A stretch of DNA of 64,000 bases from Flavivirga jejuensis (GTDB taxonomy: Bacteria; Bacteroidota; Bacteroidia; Flavobacteriales; Flavobacteriaceae). Shown piece after piece: positions 45,601 through 54,500 of this stretch; within the stretch, counting starts at the first letter, position 1, and the number at the start of each line of letters is the position of its first letter. Under the pieces are notes generated by a model that made no database searches, was not told the DNA's origin, and worked only from the letters and a program-made list of their open reading frames with translations. The translations under genes and the position numbers were made by a program. The stretch is from the NCBI RefSeq assembly GCF_030540765.1, contig NZ_JAUOEL010000010.1, positions 1 to 64,000 of the forward strand, given 5' to 3'.

Positions 45601-48600
45601 CTGTATTGTCGAACATATTATTGGCCGAGCTTCAAAAGTTAGTTCCCGATGCGCCTCATTCTTTATTTTTAGAATACGATACATTTGACGATATTTTATC
45701 TTATTTAGCCAGTAATTTTACAGGGAACCTCAATGGTAAGGCTTCAGAATCTAATGTATCGAACACTAAAGAAATAGATTTTGTAGAAGAGCAAATCCAG
45801 CATGTTAATGATAATAAAATAGCTCTTAAAAAAAAACTGGAAACCAATAATGTATCCAGAAGTATAGATTTAGAACATCATTCGAATACACAAAATGATT
45901 TTGCGATAATTGGCATAAGTGGAATACTTCCAAAATCGGAGAATATTTCTGCTTTTTTTGAAAATCTGGAGAAAGGGAATGTTTTGACAGAAGACATTCC
46001 ACAAAAAAGACTTGACTTATTAGGATTAGAAGATTCGCAATTAAGTAAAATTAAACAGTATCACGCTGGTTTTATTGATGATATAGAATATTTTGATTAT
46101 GAAAAATTCAAATTTTCTTATGAAGAAGCGCTTCAAATGGATTCGCAATTGCGAAAACTAATTGAAACTGTTTGGGCTACTATCGGTAATAGTGGTTATA
46201 GAATTAAGGATTTTCAAAGAAAAGAAACGGGCGTATTTGTAGCTACAAGAGGACATTCTGGATATGTAGATATCATGAAAAATGCCAATAAAAACTACGA
46301 AATTGAGTTTCCTGCGCTGTATGCCAATCGTCTTTCTCATCTTTTTAATTTAAAAGGCCCTAGCGAGGTTGTAGACACAGGTTGTTCGGCATTTATTGCG
46401 GCTATTGATAAAGCATCTCAAGCTATTAAACGTGGGGATTGTATTCAGGCTATTGTAGCAACAGCAACCTTAAATTTATCCTATCACGAATTAGGTAAAA
46501 AAGATATTACTGGAATTTATTCCAAACAGAATGCTACTAAAAGCTTTAGTGAAACCGCAGATGGTTTTGTAAGAAGTGAAGCCATTGGGGCTATTATTAT
46601 AAAGCCTCTAAAGGAGGCTGAACGTGATGGAGATCATATTCACGGGGTGATTAAAGGCGTTGGAGTATACCATGGCGGTAAAGCTCCTTTAAAGTGGAAC
46701 AGCCCAAATATCAAGGGACAGAAAATAGCCATTAAAAAGGCTATTGAACAATCCCAAATAGATCCATTAACCATTGAATATATTGAAGCAGAAGCAAATG
46801 GTAACTCGTTTGTCGATTCTTCGGAAATGACATCCATACAATCTGTCTATCGTTCTTATTTTGAGCAATCTAATGTAAAAGATAACACTGTTTTTATTGG
46901 AAGCTTAAAGCCATTAACTGGACATGCCGAAACATCCTCCACATTTCCTTGTTTGTTAAAACTACTATCTAGTGTTCAAAATAAAAAGTTTTACGGTGTA
47001 AAAGGCTTGACTCAAATTAATAAAGCGATTCAAGTTAAAGAACACTTCTCCATATTAAGAAGTGATACTCATTGGTCTGAAACTAACAGTAATGATAGCG
47101 TTGTTAAGCCAAAAAGAATGGCTATAAATTGTTTAGGAATAGGGGGGGTAAATACGCATTTGATATTTGAAGAATATCTAGATAAAACATCAAGTCATCA
47201 TCTTGAAGATACTGAGTCTATTTTCATTTTTTCAGATGAAAGCGAACTACAATTGTCGCAGATGTTGGATAATTATTTAGAATGTTTATCAGTGTTGAAA
47301 TCATCAATGACAGAAAATGTTTTGCTAAACAGATTAGCGTTTACCTTACAAGAAGGGAGAGAAGAAAAAGAGTTCAGGTTAGCAATTAAAGCCAATACAC
47401 TTGACACTCTTTTAAGTGCCATAAAAGCTTGGGGAAAAGAGAAAAAAGAAAGCAGCATTCGTTACAATTATGCTTACAATTTTGGAAATACAGAAAAAAT
47501 TGATCCTGGAAAAATAGAAAGTTGTATTGCTCAAAAAGAATGGATGCTTCTAGCCCAATATTGGGTACGCGGAGCAAAAGTAAACTGGAGTATCAATACA
47601 GCAGATCAACTAATAAAACGACTTCCGTTGCCAACAACAACTTTAAATAAATTGTTTTGTTGGCCATTTAAAATTTCTTCCAATCAAGAACCTGCAAGTG
47701 TAAGCACATTAGTTGAAATTAATAAGGATAAAGAATTAGTTATATTCGATTTGAGGTGGAAAGAATCGTATGCTGAAAAGAGTCAGAAGAATGGTGAAAT
47801 TGAGCATCATGTTTTAGTTTGTTATCTGGATATATCGGTTGATGGGATCACTAAAAATATCCAATTTACTAAAGTTCACAAACCAGATCGTTACAATGAA
47901 ACCTCTTTTACAGTACTCGCCAAAAAAGTATTGCTAACGATTCAAAACTTGCTGAAAAGAAAACCAAAAAAGGTGATTTGTTTACAAATTATCCTTCCGC
48001 TGTCATGTATCGATAAAAGTTATGGTATATCGGGATTAATTCACACGTGCCAAATGGAATCTACCAAGGTAAAACCTCAGTTGATTTTTGTAGATACATG
48101 TAAAGATCAGCATGAACTGGTTCGAATTGCAGAGGAAAATCTATCGCTTCTAAATACAGATCACATTATTAAATATGAGAATCAAATAAGGTACTCAGAA
48201 AGCAGAAACAGAATCGTTGTCCCAAGTCATTCCATTGATTTTGAATATATCTATAAAGATGGAGAAGTGATTTTGATCACGGGAGGACTCGGAGCATTGG
48301 GTTTAACAATAGCTAAAGATATTTTATCACATACCTCAGACTTAACTTTAATTTTGGTAGGTAGATCTTCGCTTAACGATACGCAAAATGAACTGATAGA
48401 GAAATTAAATAAAGGCGCTTCACAGGTTCTGTATTATCAATCGGATATTTCAAAAGAACAAGAAGTTAAAAGTTTAACTCAGAAAATTCTACTAAACCAT
48501 GGGACTTTAGATAACATTATTCACTGTGCTGGAGTACTTAGAGATAGCTATATTTTAAATAAATCGATCCAAGAGTTAGATACAGTATTCGCTCCTAAGA

Positions 48601-49010
48601 TAAATGGCGCTACTTATCTGGATAAGTACACAAAAAATTTAAGATTACGTTTTTTCCTTTGCTTTTCTTCTTTACATGCTTTGGGAAATGTAGGACAAGC
48701 AGATTATTCAATGGCTAATGCTTACTTAGATGGTTTTACAAGAAACCGAAATCGTAAGGTCGAGGTTGGAAAACGGCATGGAAGAACAATGACTATAAAT
48801 TGGCCCTATTGGAAAGATGGAGGGATGCAACTAACGGAAACTAACATTAAACTTATGGAAAGTACAAAAGGAGCTAAGCCTTTGCCAACCGAAGTTGGAG
48901 CTGGAATCTTGCATTACGTTCTACAAAGTGGTCAGGAACAAATTATTATAGACTATGGAAACCAACAAAAATTAATGAAATATCATACTGTTAATGAAGT
49001 GCTTGTTTAG
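42648..49010 (+). CDS. Trans-AT PKS: KS, unassigned domain, ACP, KS0, KR
   Basis: The 2120-residue protein has an N-terminal KS (1-435; Cys176 in INAACASS, EAHGTGT, NIGHLE). An unfamiliar region of about 440 residues (440-880) ends in LPGYPFKKVFHW. An ACP follows (Ser985 in YGIDSVL). A second KS (about 1083-1520) keeps Cys1246 in VDTGCSAF and the late His in LTGHAET. It has Glu1382 in place of the first catalytic His (EAEANGN for EAHGTGT), so it cannot extend: a KS0. The C-terminal KR (about 1700-2100) has LITGGLGALG and the FSSLHALGNVGQADYSMANAY catalytic block. There is no AT and no terminal ACP, so the product must pass to a downstream ACP. Confidence 0.93.
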   Translation: MSNPKNKVAIVGIACRFPEAENYKQYWKNLIKGRDSIKEIPKTRWNSDNFYTTNRREPEKSVSKWCGLVKDATSFDHEFFGISAREAYYLDPQQRISLETAWHCMEDSGIKLETLQKAHTSVYTGVMSTDYKHVLNTANDNIDAFHAIGNYECILANRISHSLGLTGSSQSINAACASSLIAIHEAKKSLILNESDYVFAGGVSLNLHPWKYISFSKAGMLSNRGRCRTFDRSADGYVPGDGVGFVLLERMEDAIKNGHHIYGVISGSAVNHTGKSRGMTAPKIEAQKAVIENAMKDADVKASEIAYVEAHGTGTSLGDPIEVEALKQVYKAHDIQNESRFIGSVKTNIGHLEAAAGIAGVIKVLMMFKNKQVPPLLHINIPNPIIDFKSTPFKLPMKIESLPEVSSEQRFVAGISSFGFGGANSHIILASYNSEKKTVTKKPENKKSFQGLLFLLSSGSKGQIVTQKLLLKEHWEALKKETNDSELYAVLKRISRSLFKRRLMKFRTSTVVTSVSEYEAFLNDVDPNNAVEVHQNRFHIHIASSFKDVNTLHGLVDSYEELSRLGLVAKSMSGIGKANYLVGVLSGITMQSDVKKAIFNSKNSKYDALKFPKFPVWINTDEHEWLLPYLFTESYIETLLNSLELDSNDIRYYIDKARLLYNYQYTFQHYLKEWEVALNKKLDLDLNVEKVIKDEAFLFAIDDRGKKLRALLTLAIISSLKRLDSRWFLFSKQVIVNESFNELIDLIVDQVIQYEDLIDLVFNPDLSKKEIVSHLNNKVKKIDRKKSYTILKHEMKQALSLDDVWMNSWIDSENKKDLIQLQKSLKEKEQIPVIQFGGERSDFDSLDVIHVKDGKDLLALLSKLTEAGMVIKEDVFFSEEPYTPIALPGYPFKKVFHWAKPAEGFDIGNRLKTQKTKETQVVVQETRQKLEKVTENGILREKKTNEHTIKNKIENILTELLVNELKLEKEKIDFSLSISNYGIDSVLSNILLAELQKLVPDAPHSLFLEYDTFDDILSYLASNFTGNLNGKASESNVSNTKEIDFVEEQIQHVNDNKIALKKKLETNNVSRSIDLEHHSNTQNDFAIIGISGILPKSENISAFFENLEKGNVLTEDIPQKRLDLLGLEDSQLSKIKQYHAGFIDDIEYFDYEKFKFSYEEALQMDSQLRKLIETVWATIGNSGYRIKDFQRKETGVFVATRGHSGYVDIMKNANKNYEIEFPALYANRLSHLFNLKGPSEVVDTGCSAFIAAIDKASQAIKRGDCIQAIVATATLNLSYHELGKKDITGIYSKQNATKSFSETADGFVRSEAIGAIIIKPLKEAERDGDHIHGVIKGVGVYHGGKAPLKWNSPNIKGQKIAIKKAIEQSQIDPLTIEYIEAEANGNSFVDSSEMTSIQSVYRSYFEQSNVKDNTVFIGSLKPLTGHAETSSTFPCLLKLLSSVQNKKFYGVKGLTQINKAIQVKEHFSILRSDTHWSETNSNDSVVKPKRMAINCLGIGGVNTHLIFEEYLDKTSSHHLEDTESIFIFSDESELQLSQMLDNYLECLSVLKSSMTENVLLNRLAFTLQEGREEKEFRLAIKANTLDTLLSAIKAWGKEKKESSIRYNYAYNFGNTEKIDPGKIESCIAQKEWMLLAQYWVRGAKVNWSINTADQLIKRLPLPTTTLNKLFCWPFKISSNQEPASVSTLVEINKDKELVIFDLRWKESYAEKSQKNGEIEHHVLVCYLDISVDGITKNIQFTKVHKPDRYNETSFTVLAKKVLLTIQNLLKRKPKKVICLQIILPLSCIDKSYGISGLIHTCQMESTKVKPQLIFVDTCKDQHELVRIAEENLSLLNTDHIIKYENQIRYSESRNRIVVPSHSIDFEYIYKDGEVILITGGLGALGLTIAKDILSHTSDLTLILVGRSSLNDTQNELIEKLNKGASQVLYYQSDISKEQEVKSLTQKILLNHGTLDNIIHCAGVLRDSYILNKSIQELDTVFAPKINGATYLDKYTKNLRLRFFLCFSSLHALGNVGQADYSMANAYLDGFTRNRNRKVEVGKRHGRTMTINWPYWKDGGMQLTETNIKLMESTKGAKPLPTEVGAGILHYVLQSGQEQIIIDYGNQQKLMKYHTVNEVLV

Positions 49011-49058
49011 CATGATTTATAAAAAAGCGAAAGCAATTGTAATTAATAAACTTAGCAA

Positions 49059-49559
49059 ATGAAAGCAACCAAATGTCTTAGAGTAATTATAGTATTAACT
49101 TGTTTATGTCTTACTTCACAAGTCAAGGCTCAAGATCTTGAACTTAAATATGAATTTCTTTTTGAAGCCGATTTAAATATAGGTAAGCAACAAGTTGTCG
49201 GAAAAACACTTGAGGGAAAAAGAGCAACAGTTCCAATAATTGGGAAAACTTTTTCGGGACCACAACTTAAAGGGAAAATATTAAGTGGAGCTGATTGGCT
49301 ACTGAAATACGACTCTGGAACGACGAAGCTGGATATCAGAATTTTAATGGAAACCGATGATGGAGCGTTAATTTACTGGAAATCTAAGGGTTTTACTCGT
49401 AAAAATGAGGGCGATGACGACACCTATTACCTGAGAACAGTACTTTTTTTCGAAACTGGCTCTAAAAAATACCAATGGCTAAATGATATTGTTTCGGTTG
49501 GCGTTGGAAAATACAAAATGGGAGGAGGAGTTCAATTTAGAATATACCAAATTAAATAA
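49059..49559 (+). CDS. Secreted DUF3237 protein
   Basis: The 166-residue protein has a signal peptide (ends QVKAQ), then the DUF3237 beta-barrel pattern LKYEFLFEADLNIG, GKRATVPIIGKTFSGPQLKGKILSGADWLLKY, LDIRILMETDDGALIYW and YYLRTVLFFETG. Its role is unknown. It is unusual to find an exported protein between PKS genes; a tailoring or product-binding role is only a guess. It lies 48 bases after the PKS and 22 before the ACP. Confidence 0.85.
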   Translation: MKATKCLRVIIVLTCLCLTSQVKAQDLELKYEFLFEADLNIGKQQVVGKTLEGKRATVPIIGKTFSGPQLKGKILSGADWLLKYDSGTTKLDIRILMETDDGALIYWKSKGFTRKNEGDDDTYYLRTVLFFETGSKKYQWLNDIVSVGVGKYKMGGGVQFRIYQIK

Positions 49560-49581
49560 ATTCAAATTAAAAATGATATAA

Positions 49582-49854
49582 ATGAACGAACTAGAAGAAC
49601 AAATTAAAGATTTTTTGATCAGTAAATCGGTAGAAATTTTAAATGTAGATCGCTTTGAAATCCAATGGGAAGAGGATTTGGATGAATATGGTTTCGAATC
49701 CATGAAGTTGAATAAATTATGTTTAATCATCAATGAAACATTTAATATTGACGTTAGACCTGCAATTTTTTTAGAGTACACATCTCTATTGGAGTTTAGT
49801 CAATATTTAAAGAAAACATACTACCAAAAAGTTGAAAGTATCTTAGTTAGTTAA
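49582..49854 (+). CDS. Free acyl carrier protein
   Basis: The 90-residue four-helix protein has the phosphopantetheine site in YGFESMKLN (Ser near residue 39, Asp of the DSL motif replaced by Glu). The length is typical of a discrete ACP. In a trans-AT cluster, such ACPs carry starter, branch or donor units. It stands between the DUF3237 gene and the JmjC-like gene in one transcription unit. Confidence 0.9.
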   Translation: MNELEEQIKDFLISKSVEILNVDRFEIQWEEDLDEYGFESMKLNKLCLIINETFNIDVRPAIFLEYTSLLEFSQYLKKTYYQKVESILVS

Positions 49855-49876
49855 CAATATTTTAAATAAAGTGAGA

Positions 49877-51070
49877 ATGAGAAATGAATTATATATCGAT
49901 GCCTTTGAATATGACAAGGATCAACAACTTATATTAGAAAACGCCAAACATTTGTTTTTGGATGATGCCGAATTAATCGAGCATTATTCATACTTAAACG
50001 TGAGGCACCAATTAAGCTCAACAAATTATGGGTTGGATTCGGAACGGGAATTCTTAAAAAGAAAATTTGAGAAATTCAAAAAGGAATGTTCCGATTTTGA
50101 AAAGCTGGACTACAAAAAATCGTATATCAAACTTAAAGCGTATAAGCCAGAAGAAATCAATGACGAAAAAATCAATGCATTACTTTGTGACCCTGCTGCA
50201 CCTCCTATAGTTATAAAAGGGTTAATGAAAGACACCAAAGCGGTGAAGGTTTGGAGTCATGAATACTTCTTGAAAAACTATGGCGACGTTCAGCTTTATG
50301 GTATGGATTATTCAAAAAACCAAGCTACAGAAAGCAATATAGGTTTTGGTGATGCTGCAAAAAAGATAACAGCCAAATATGTGTTAGAAAATCAACTAAA
50401 TCCAAAATCGAGAGACACTTTTTATATCAACAATTCTGTTGATTTCTTTAATGCTTATCCAGAATTATTAGACGATTTGAGTGCAAATATATTAAACGAT
50501 AAGATAAAAGATCTTGTGATGCCCTTGTTTCCGCAGATGTTTATTGGAAATTTAAAGACATGGGGAACAGATTGGCATCTTAATAACGATGTGAGTGCTA
50601 CGGTAGCAGTTTCTGGTGTTAAACGGTGGTTCTTTCTAGATCCTTTACATGCTTATGCGCTTCAAATCATTCCACCGCCACACAGCCCTAATGCCATGCT
50701 TTCGGCGTCATTTGTAGGTGGTCAAACCAGTATACGTTACGATTTAGATTATCATCTGGTTCATAATCCTACCTATGCATACGCACCAAAGTATTATTAC
50801 GATCAAGAGCCAGGAGATGTGATTTTCTTTCCAAAATGGTGGCCGCATGCAATAATCAATCAATCACCATTGTCTATAATGGCGAACCAACGCTATACAG
50901 AGGTGAATCTCTCGGAAAACAAAAAGTCTGCAAAAACCGCAATTCGTATGCCCTTATATGAAAGCATTCTTAGGTCAGATCCAAGATATCGTGATTATAG
51001 TTTTGAAATATATCAAGCGTTACAAAAAAAGGAAATTATCAAGGACGAAGTTTATTTCAGTAAGAAATAG
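49877..51070 (+). CDS. JmjC/cupin-like Fe(II)/2-oxoglutarate oxygenase homologue
   Basis: I chose the ATG at 49877 (397 residues) over the GTG at 49871. The JmjC core is in the second half: WGTDWHLNNDVSATVAVSGVKRWFFLDP, then PGDVIFFPKWWPHAIINQ. The first metal ligand is His234 and the last is His324. At the HxD position there is Asn236, with Asp238 two residues on, so metal binding may be altered. It probably acts on a carrier-bound or finished polyketide (inference); a protein hydroxylase is the alternative. The free ACP gene is directly upstream. Confidence 0.78.
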   Translation: MRNELYIDAFEYDKDQQLILENAKHLFLDDAELIEHYSYLNVRHQLSSTNYGLDSEREFLKRKFEKFKKECSDFEKLDYKKSYIKLKAYKPEEINDEKINALLCDPAAPPIVIKGLMKDTKAVKVWSHEYFLKNYGDVQLYGMDYSKNQATESNIGFGDAAKKITAKYVLENQLNPKSRDTFYINNSVDFFNAYPELLDDLSANILNDKIKDLVMPLFPQMFIGNLKTWGTDWHLNNDVSATVAVSGVKRWFFLDPLHAYALQIIPPPHSPNAMLSASFVGGQTSIRYDLDYHLVHNPTYAYAPKYYYDQEPGDVIFFPKWWPHAIINQSPLSIMANQRYTEVNLSENKKSAKTAIRMPLYESILRSDPRYRDYSFEIYQALQKKEIIKDEVYFSKK

Positions 51071-51105
51071 TAATCGTTCTATTAAATAATATTAAATCAT
51101 TAAAA

Positions 51106-51480
51106 GTGGAAAACATAACATACTTATTGAATTTAGGTTTTTTCTATTGCGCAATTATCCCCAGTGAGAAGAAATGTTACCTATTAAACGTAGAAAATTC
51201 CAATCACTCTGATGTACAATCTTTTCTAAATGGAGAGGAAATAGATTTCTCAAAATACAAATCTATTCAACTTCCTTATGATAAATATGAGTCCTGGACC
51301 AGTTATTTGGAGTCTCAAAATCCAGTGACCTATTATGCAGAAAAAGATTTATCGGAAGAAGCGTATTTCGATCGACTTACACTAAAAAAACATGCAGATG
51401 GTTTACTTGTAGCGGTTAAAGATCCTAAAAAACAAAAGGTTAAAGTTTTTAGGAAAAATGTTCTCTTAGGTCAAGGATAA
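51106..51480 (+). CDS. Small unknown protein of the PKS cluster
   Basis: The 124-residue protein (GTG start at 51106: MENITYLLNLGFFYCAIIPSEKKCYLLNVE) has no signal peptide. It has mixed alpha/beta composition and a lysine-rich end (KDPKKQKVKVFRKNV). I do not recognise it. It lies between the JmjC-like gene (36 bases) and the giant PKS (77 bases), so it probably belongs to the same operon. Confidence 0.65.
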   Translation: MENITYLLNLGFFYCAIIPSEKKCYLLNVENSNHSDVQSFLNGEEIDFSKYKSIQLPYDKYESWTSYLESQNPVTYYAEKDLSEEAYFDRLTLKKHADGLLVAVKDPKKQKVKVFRKNVLLGQG

Positions 51481-51542
51481 TTTATGATCTAAAAAAGTAT
51501 AGAAACTAAGGGTTTCAACTACATCAATTAAAAATGCAAACG

Positions 51543-51551
51543 CCCCCCCCC
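51543..51551 (+). repeat. Run of nine C near the giant PKS start
   Basis: The homopolymer lies between an upstream ATG (51534) and the in-frame ATG (51557). With ten C the upstream ATG would be in frame; with nine it is not. AAAATGCAAA occurs on both sides of the run, at 51531 and 51554. Confidence 0.9.
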
Positions 51552-51556
51552 TTAAA

Positions 51557-54500
51557 ATGCAAAATTCCCTCAAAACCCCCTCCGCTAATACACTCGAAAC
51601 GTCAGCAAAAAACAACAATACAAACACTAAAAAAAAGGACTCAATTGCCATTATTGGGATGGCTGGTTTTTTTCCAGAGTCAGATTCTATTGAAGAATTT
51701 TGGCATCAATTAGAGCGCCAAGAGTGTCTTATCAAGGAAATTCCAGATGATCATGATCCTGATGAAACGGTACTTTCCAAGAAAGGAGCTTTTATCAAAA
51801 ACCTTAGAAGATTTGATGCCAATCTCTATCATACAATAAGTGCAGAAGCAAAGTACATGACCCCTCAACAACGATTGTTGTTAATGTCTGTATGGCATAT
51901 GTTTGAGGACGCTTGTATTTTACCTGCTTCTCTTGAAAATAAGAGAGTTGCCGTAATTGTTGGAAAAGAAATTAACCCTTACGCTGAATATTTGAATAAA
52001 GCGCCTATTACAGCATTTACTAATTTGAGCATGTTTGATACGTATTTACCCAATCGAATATCTCATTTTTTTAACCTTAAAGGCCCGAGTTATTGTATAG
52101 ATACGTCTTGTACAAGTGGATTAACGGCGCTTCATCAGGGCAAAAAAATGCTCAAAAATAATGAGGTTGATTATGTTGTCGTAGCTGGTGTTAATTTAAT
52201 ATATGGAAAAGAATGGACCAAGTCCTTTTATGCCGGGACAGAATCCTTGGGTTTAATGACCAAGGGGGGAAGTAGCAATACGCCATTTCAAAATGAAGCT
52301 TCAGGTTTTACATCTTCCGAGGGGGTGATAAGTTTGTTGTTAAAACGGGGAGATAAGGCTTTGGAAGCGGATGACAATATCCATGCATTTGTTTTAGGAT
52401 CTTCATCAAATCATGCAGGACATGCAGGAAACATTACGTTTCCTGATGCCAAACAACAAAGTAGTGCTATAATTGAAGCCGTTAATGAAGCTGGAGTTCC
52501 ATTACATTCAATCACGCATATTGAAGCGCATGCATCTTCGTCGGTATTAGCAGATTCAGAAGAAATTAAGGCATTCAAATTAGCAGAAAATCACTTTAAA
52601 AAAGGGAAGGGAAAACAGAAACAAACTACAGCCCCTTGTACGATAAGTTCTCTAAAACCCAATATCGGTCATATGCACGCTGCATCTGGTTTAGCATCAT
52701 TAGTGCGATTGGTTTATGCTTTCAAAAAACAAAAAAAGTTAGGCATAAAAGACTTTACGAATCTAGGTGACGAAATAAGTTTGGAAAAGTCACGCTATTA
52801 TATGTCGGCAAACGATGAAGATTGGTCAAGATTAAAAGATGCTGATCAAAAAGAAATTCCAAGACGGGGTGCCATAAATAATTATGGCGGAGGTGGAAAT
52901 AACATCCACATGATTTTGGAAGAACATATTGCCGAAAAAGAAGAAAAAAAAGATTCTGGCGTCTATTTTTTAGCGATTTCAGTCGCAGAAGAACCTCAGT
53001 TTTTAGACTATGCGACACATATTAAAAATTACCTGGCAACAAATGATTGTAATGAACTTGAGGTAGAATATAATTATTTGGTGGGACGAAAAGTGTTGGG
53101 TCATCGCATTGTGTTCCGATATAAAACCATTGAAAACTTAATTCAAAAGCTATCTAAGTTTATTGATTCAGAAGGAAAAAGTGGATACTATACCAAAGGC
53201 AATAGTAAGGATAGTTTAGATCTAAATGAAATATTTCTAAAAAACGGAAAAATAGTAAAGTTTCTTAATGATCTCAATGACCATGAAGATAAATCCTTTT
53301 TGTTCGATTTGTGGACCAAGGGATACGAAACGCCCATTCAAGAGTTTTATAAATCCATACCCGTTCACAAAACCTCCTTACCAGGTTATCCTTTTAAGTT
53401 GGATACTTATTGGTTGGACATATATCAAGATTCCGCAAATAATTCTGGGAATGGTTCATATTTTGGTTCATTGATGCATCCGTTATTGCATAATAACGAG
53501 TCTAACGTTTCAGAACAAAAATACAAGAGCATTTTTACAGGAAACGAACCTTTCTTGGATCATCATCAAATAAGAGGCGAGAAAGTCCTTCCTGGGGTTG
53601 CTTATTTAGAGTTGGCCAGAGAAGTAGGTTCCCGTTCATTGGAAAAGCAAGTCACACAATTGAAAGATGTTGTTTGGCTGAATCCCATTCGCGTAAATAA
53701 AGATCCAAAAGAAATCCAAATTAGCTTGTTTGAAGACCATCATGATATTGCTTATGAGGTGTATAGCAAGTCAACAGAAAATCCGGATGAAGAAATTATT
53801 CATTCAAAAGGAAAATTAAGTACAGAACCGCAAATACAACCAGATCCAGTTGATATAGAGAAGATAAAAGCCTCTTTGAAAAATGAGAAGAGCGGTAAGG
53901 CGTACTATGCCTTATTCGAAAAACTGGGATTAAATTTAGGAACTAGTTTTAAAGGTATTGAGTCATTGTTTTATAGTGATTCTGCTGCTTTGAGCAAGAT
54001 CGCTTTACCAAAAGAAGAACACTTTATTTTACAACCTGGGTTGTTAGATAGTGCCTTACAAACTTGTGTTGGATTAAATCTTGGACAAGGAAGGACGACA
54101 TTGAATATTCCTTTTAGTATAAAAGATGCTATGATATTCGGAGATGTTCATCAAACCCGTTGGTGTTATGTCCGCAAAAGTGAAAACAATAAATCTGGGA
54201 GCCATATTGTTAATTATGATGTTGATTTAATAGCAGAATTTGGTGAAGTATTATTGAGTTTCAAAGATTTTGTAGCCCTGCCAGTTGATGGAGTCAAACA
54301 AGAATCTATCGAATCGGAAGAAAAAACAAATGAAGAAGCTAAAAGCGCAGCAACAGATTCGAGCCCGTATCAAGTTGATGTAGAAAAAGTTATTCTCGAA
54401 TTTGTATCCGATTTATTAGGTAAGGACCCGAGTATTATCCCAACTCAGACTACTTTGGGAGATTATGGATTCGATTCTATAGTCATGACCGAACTTACGA

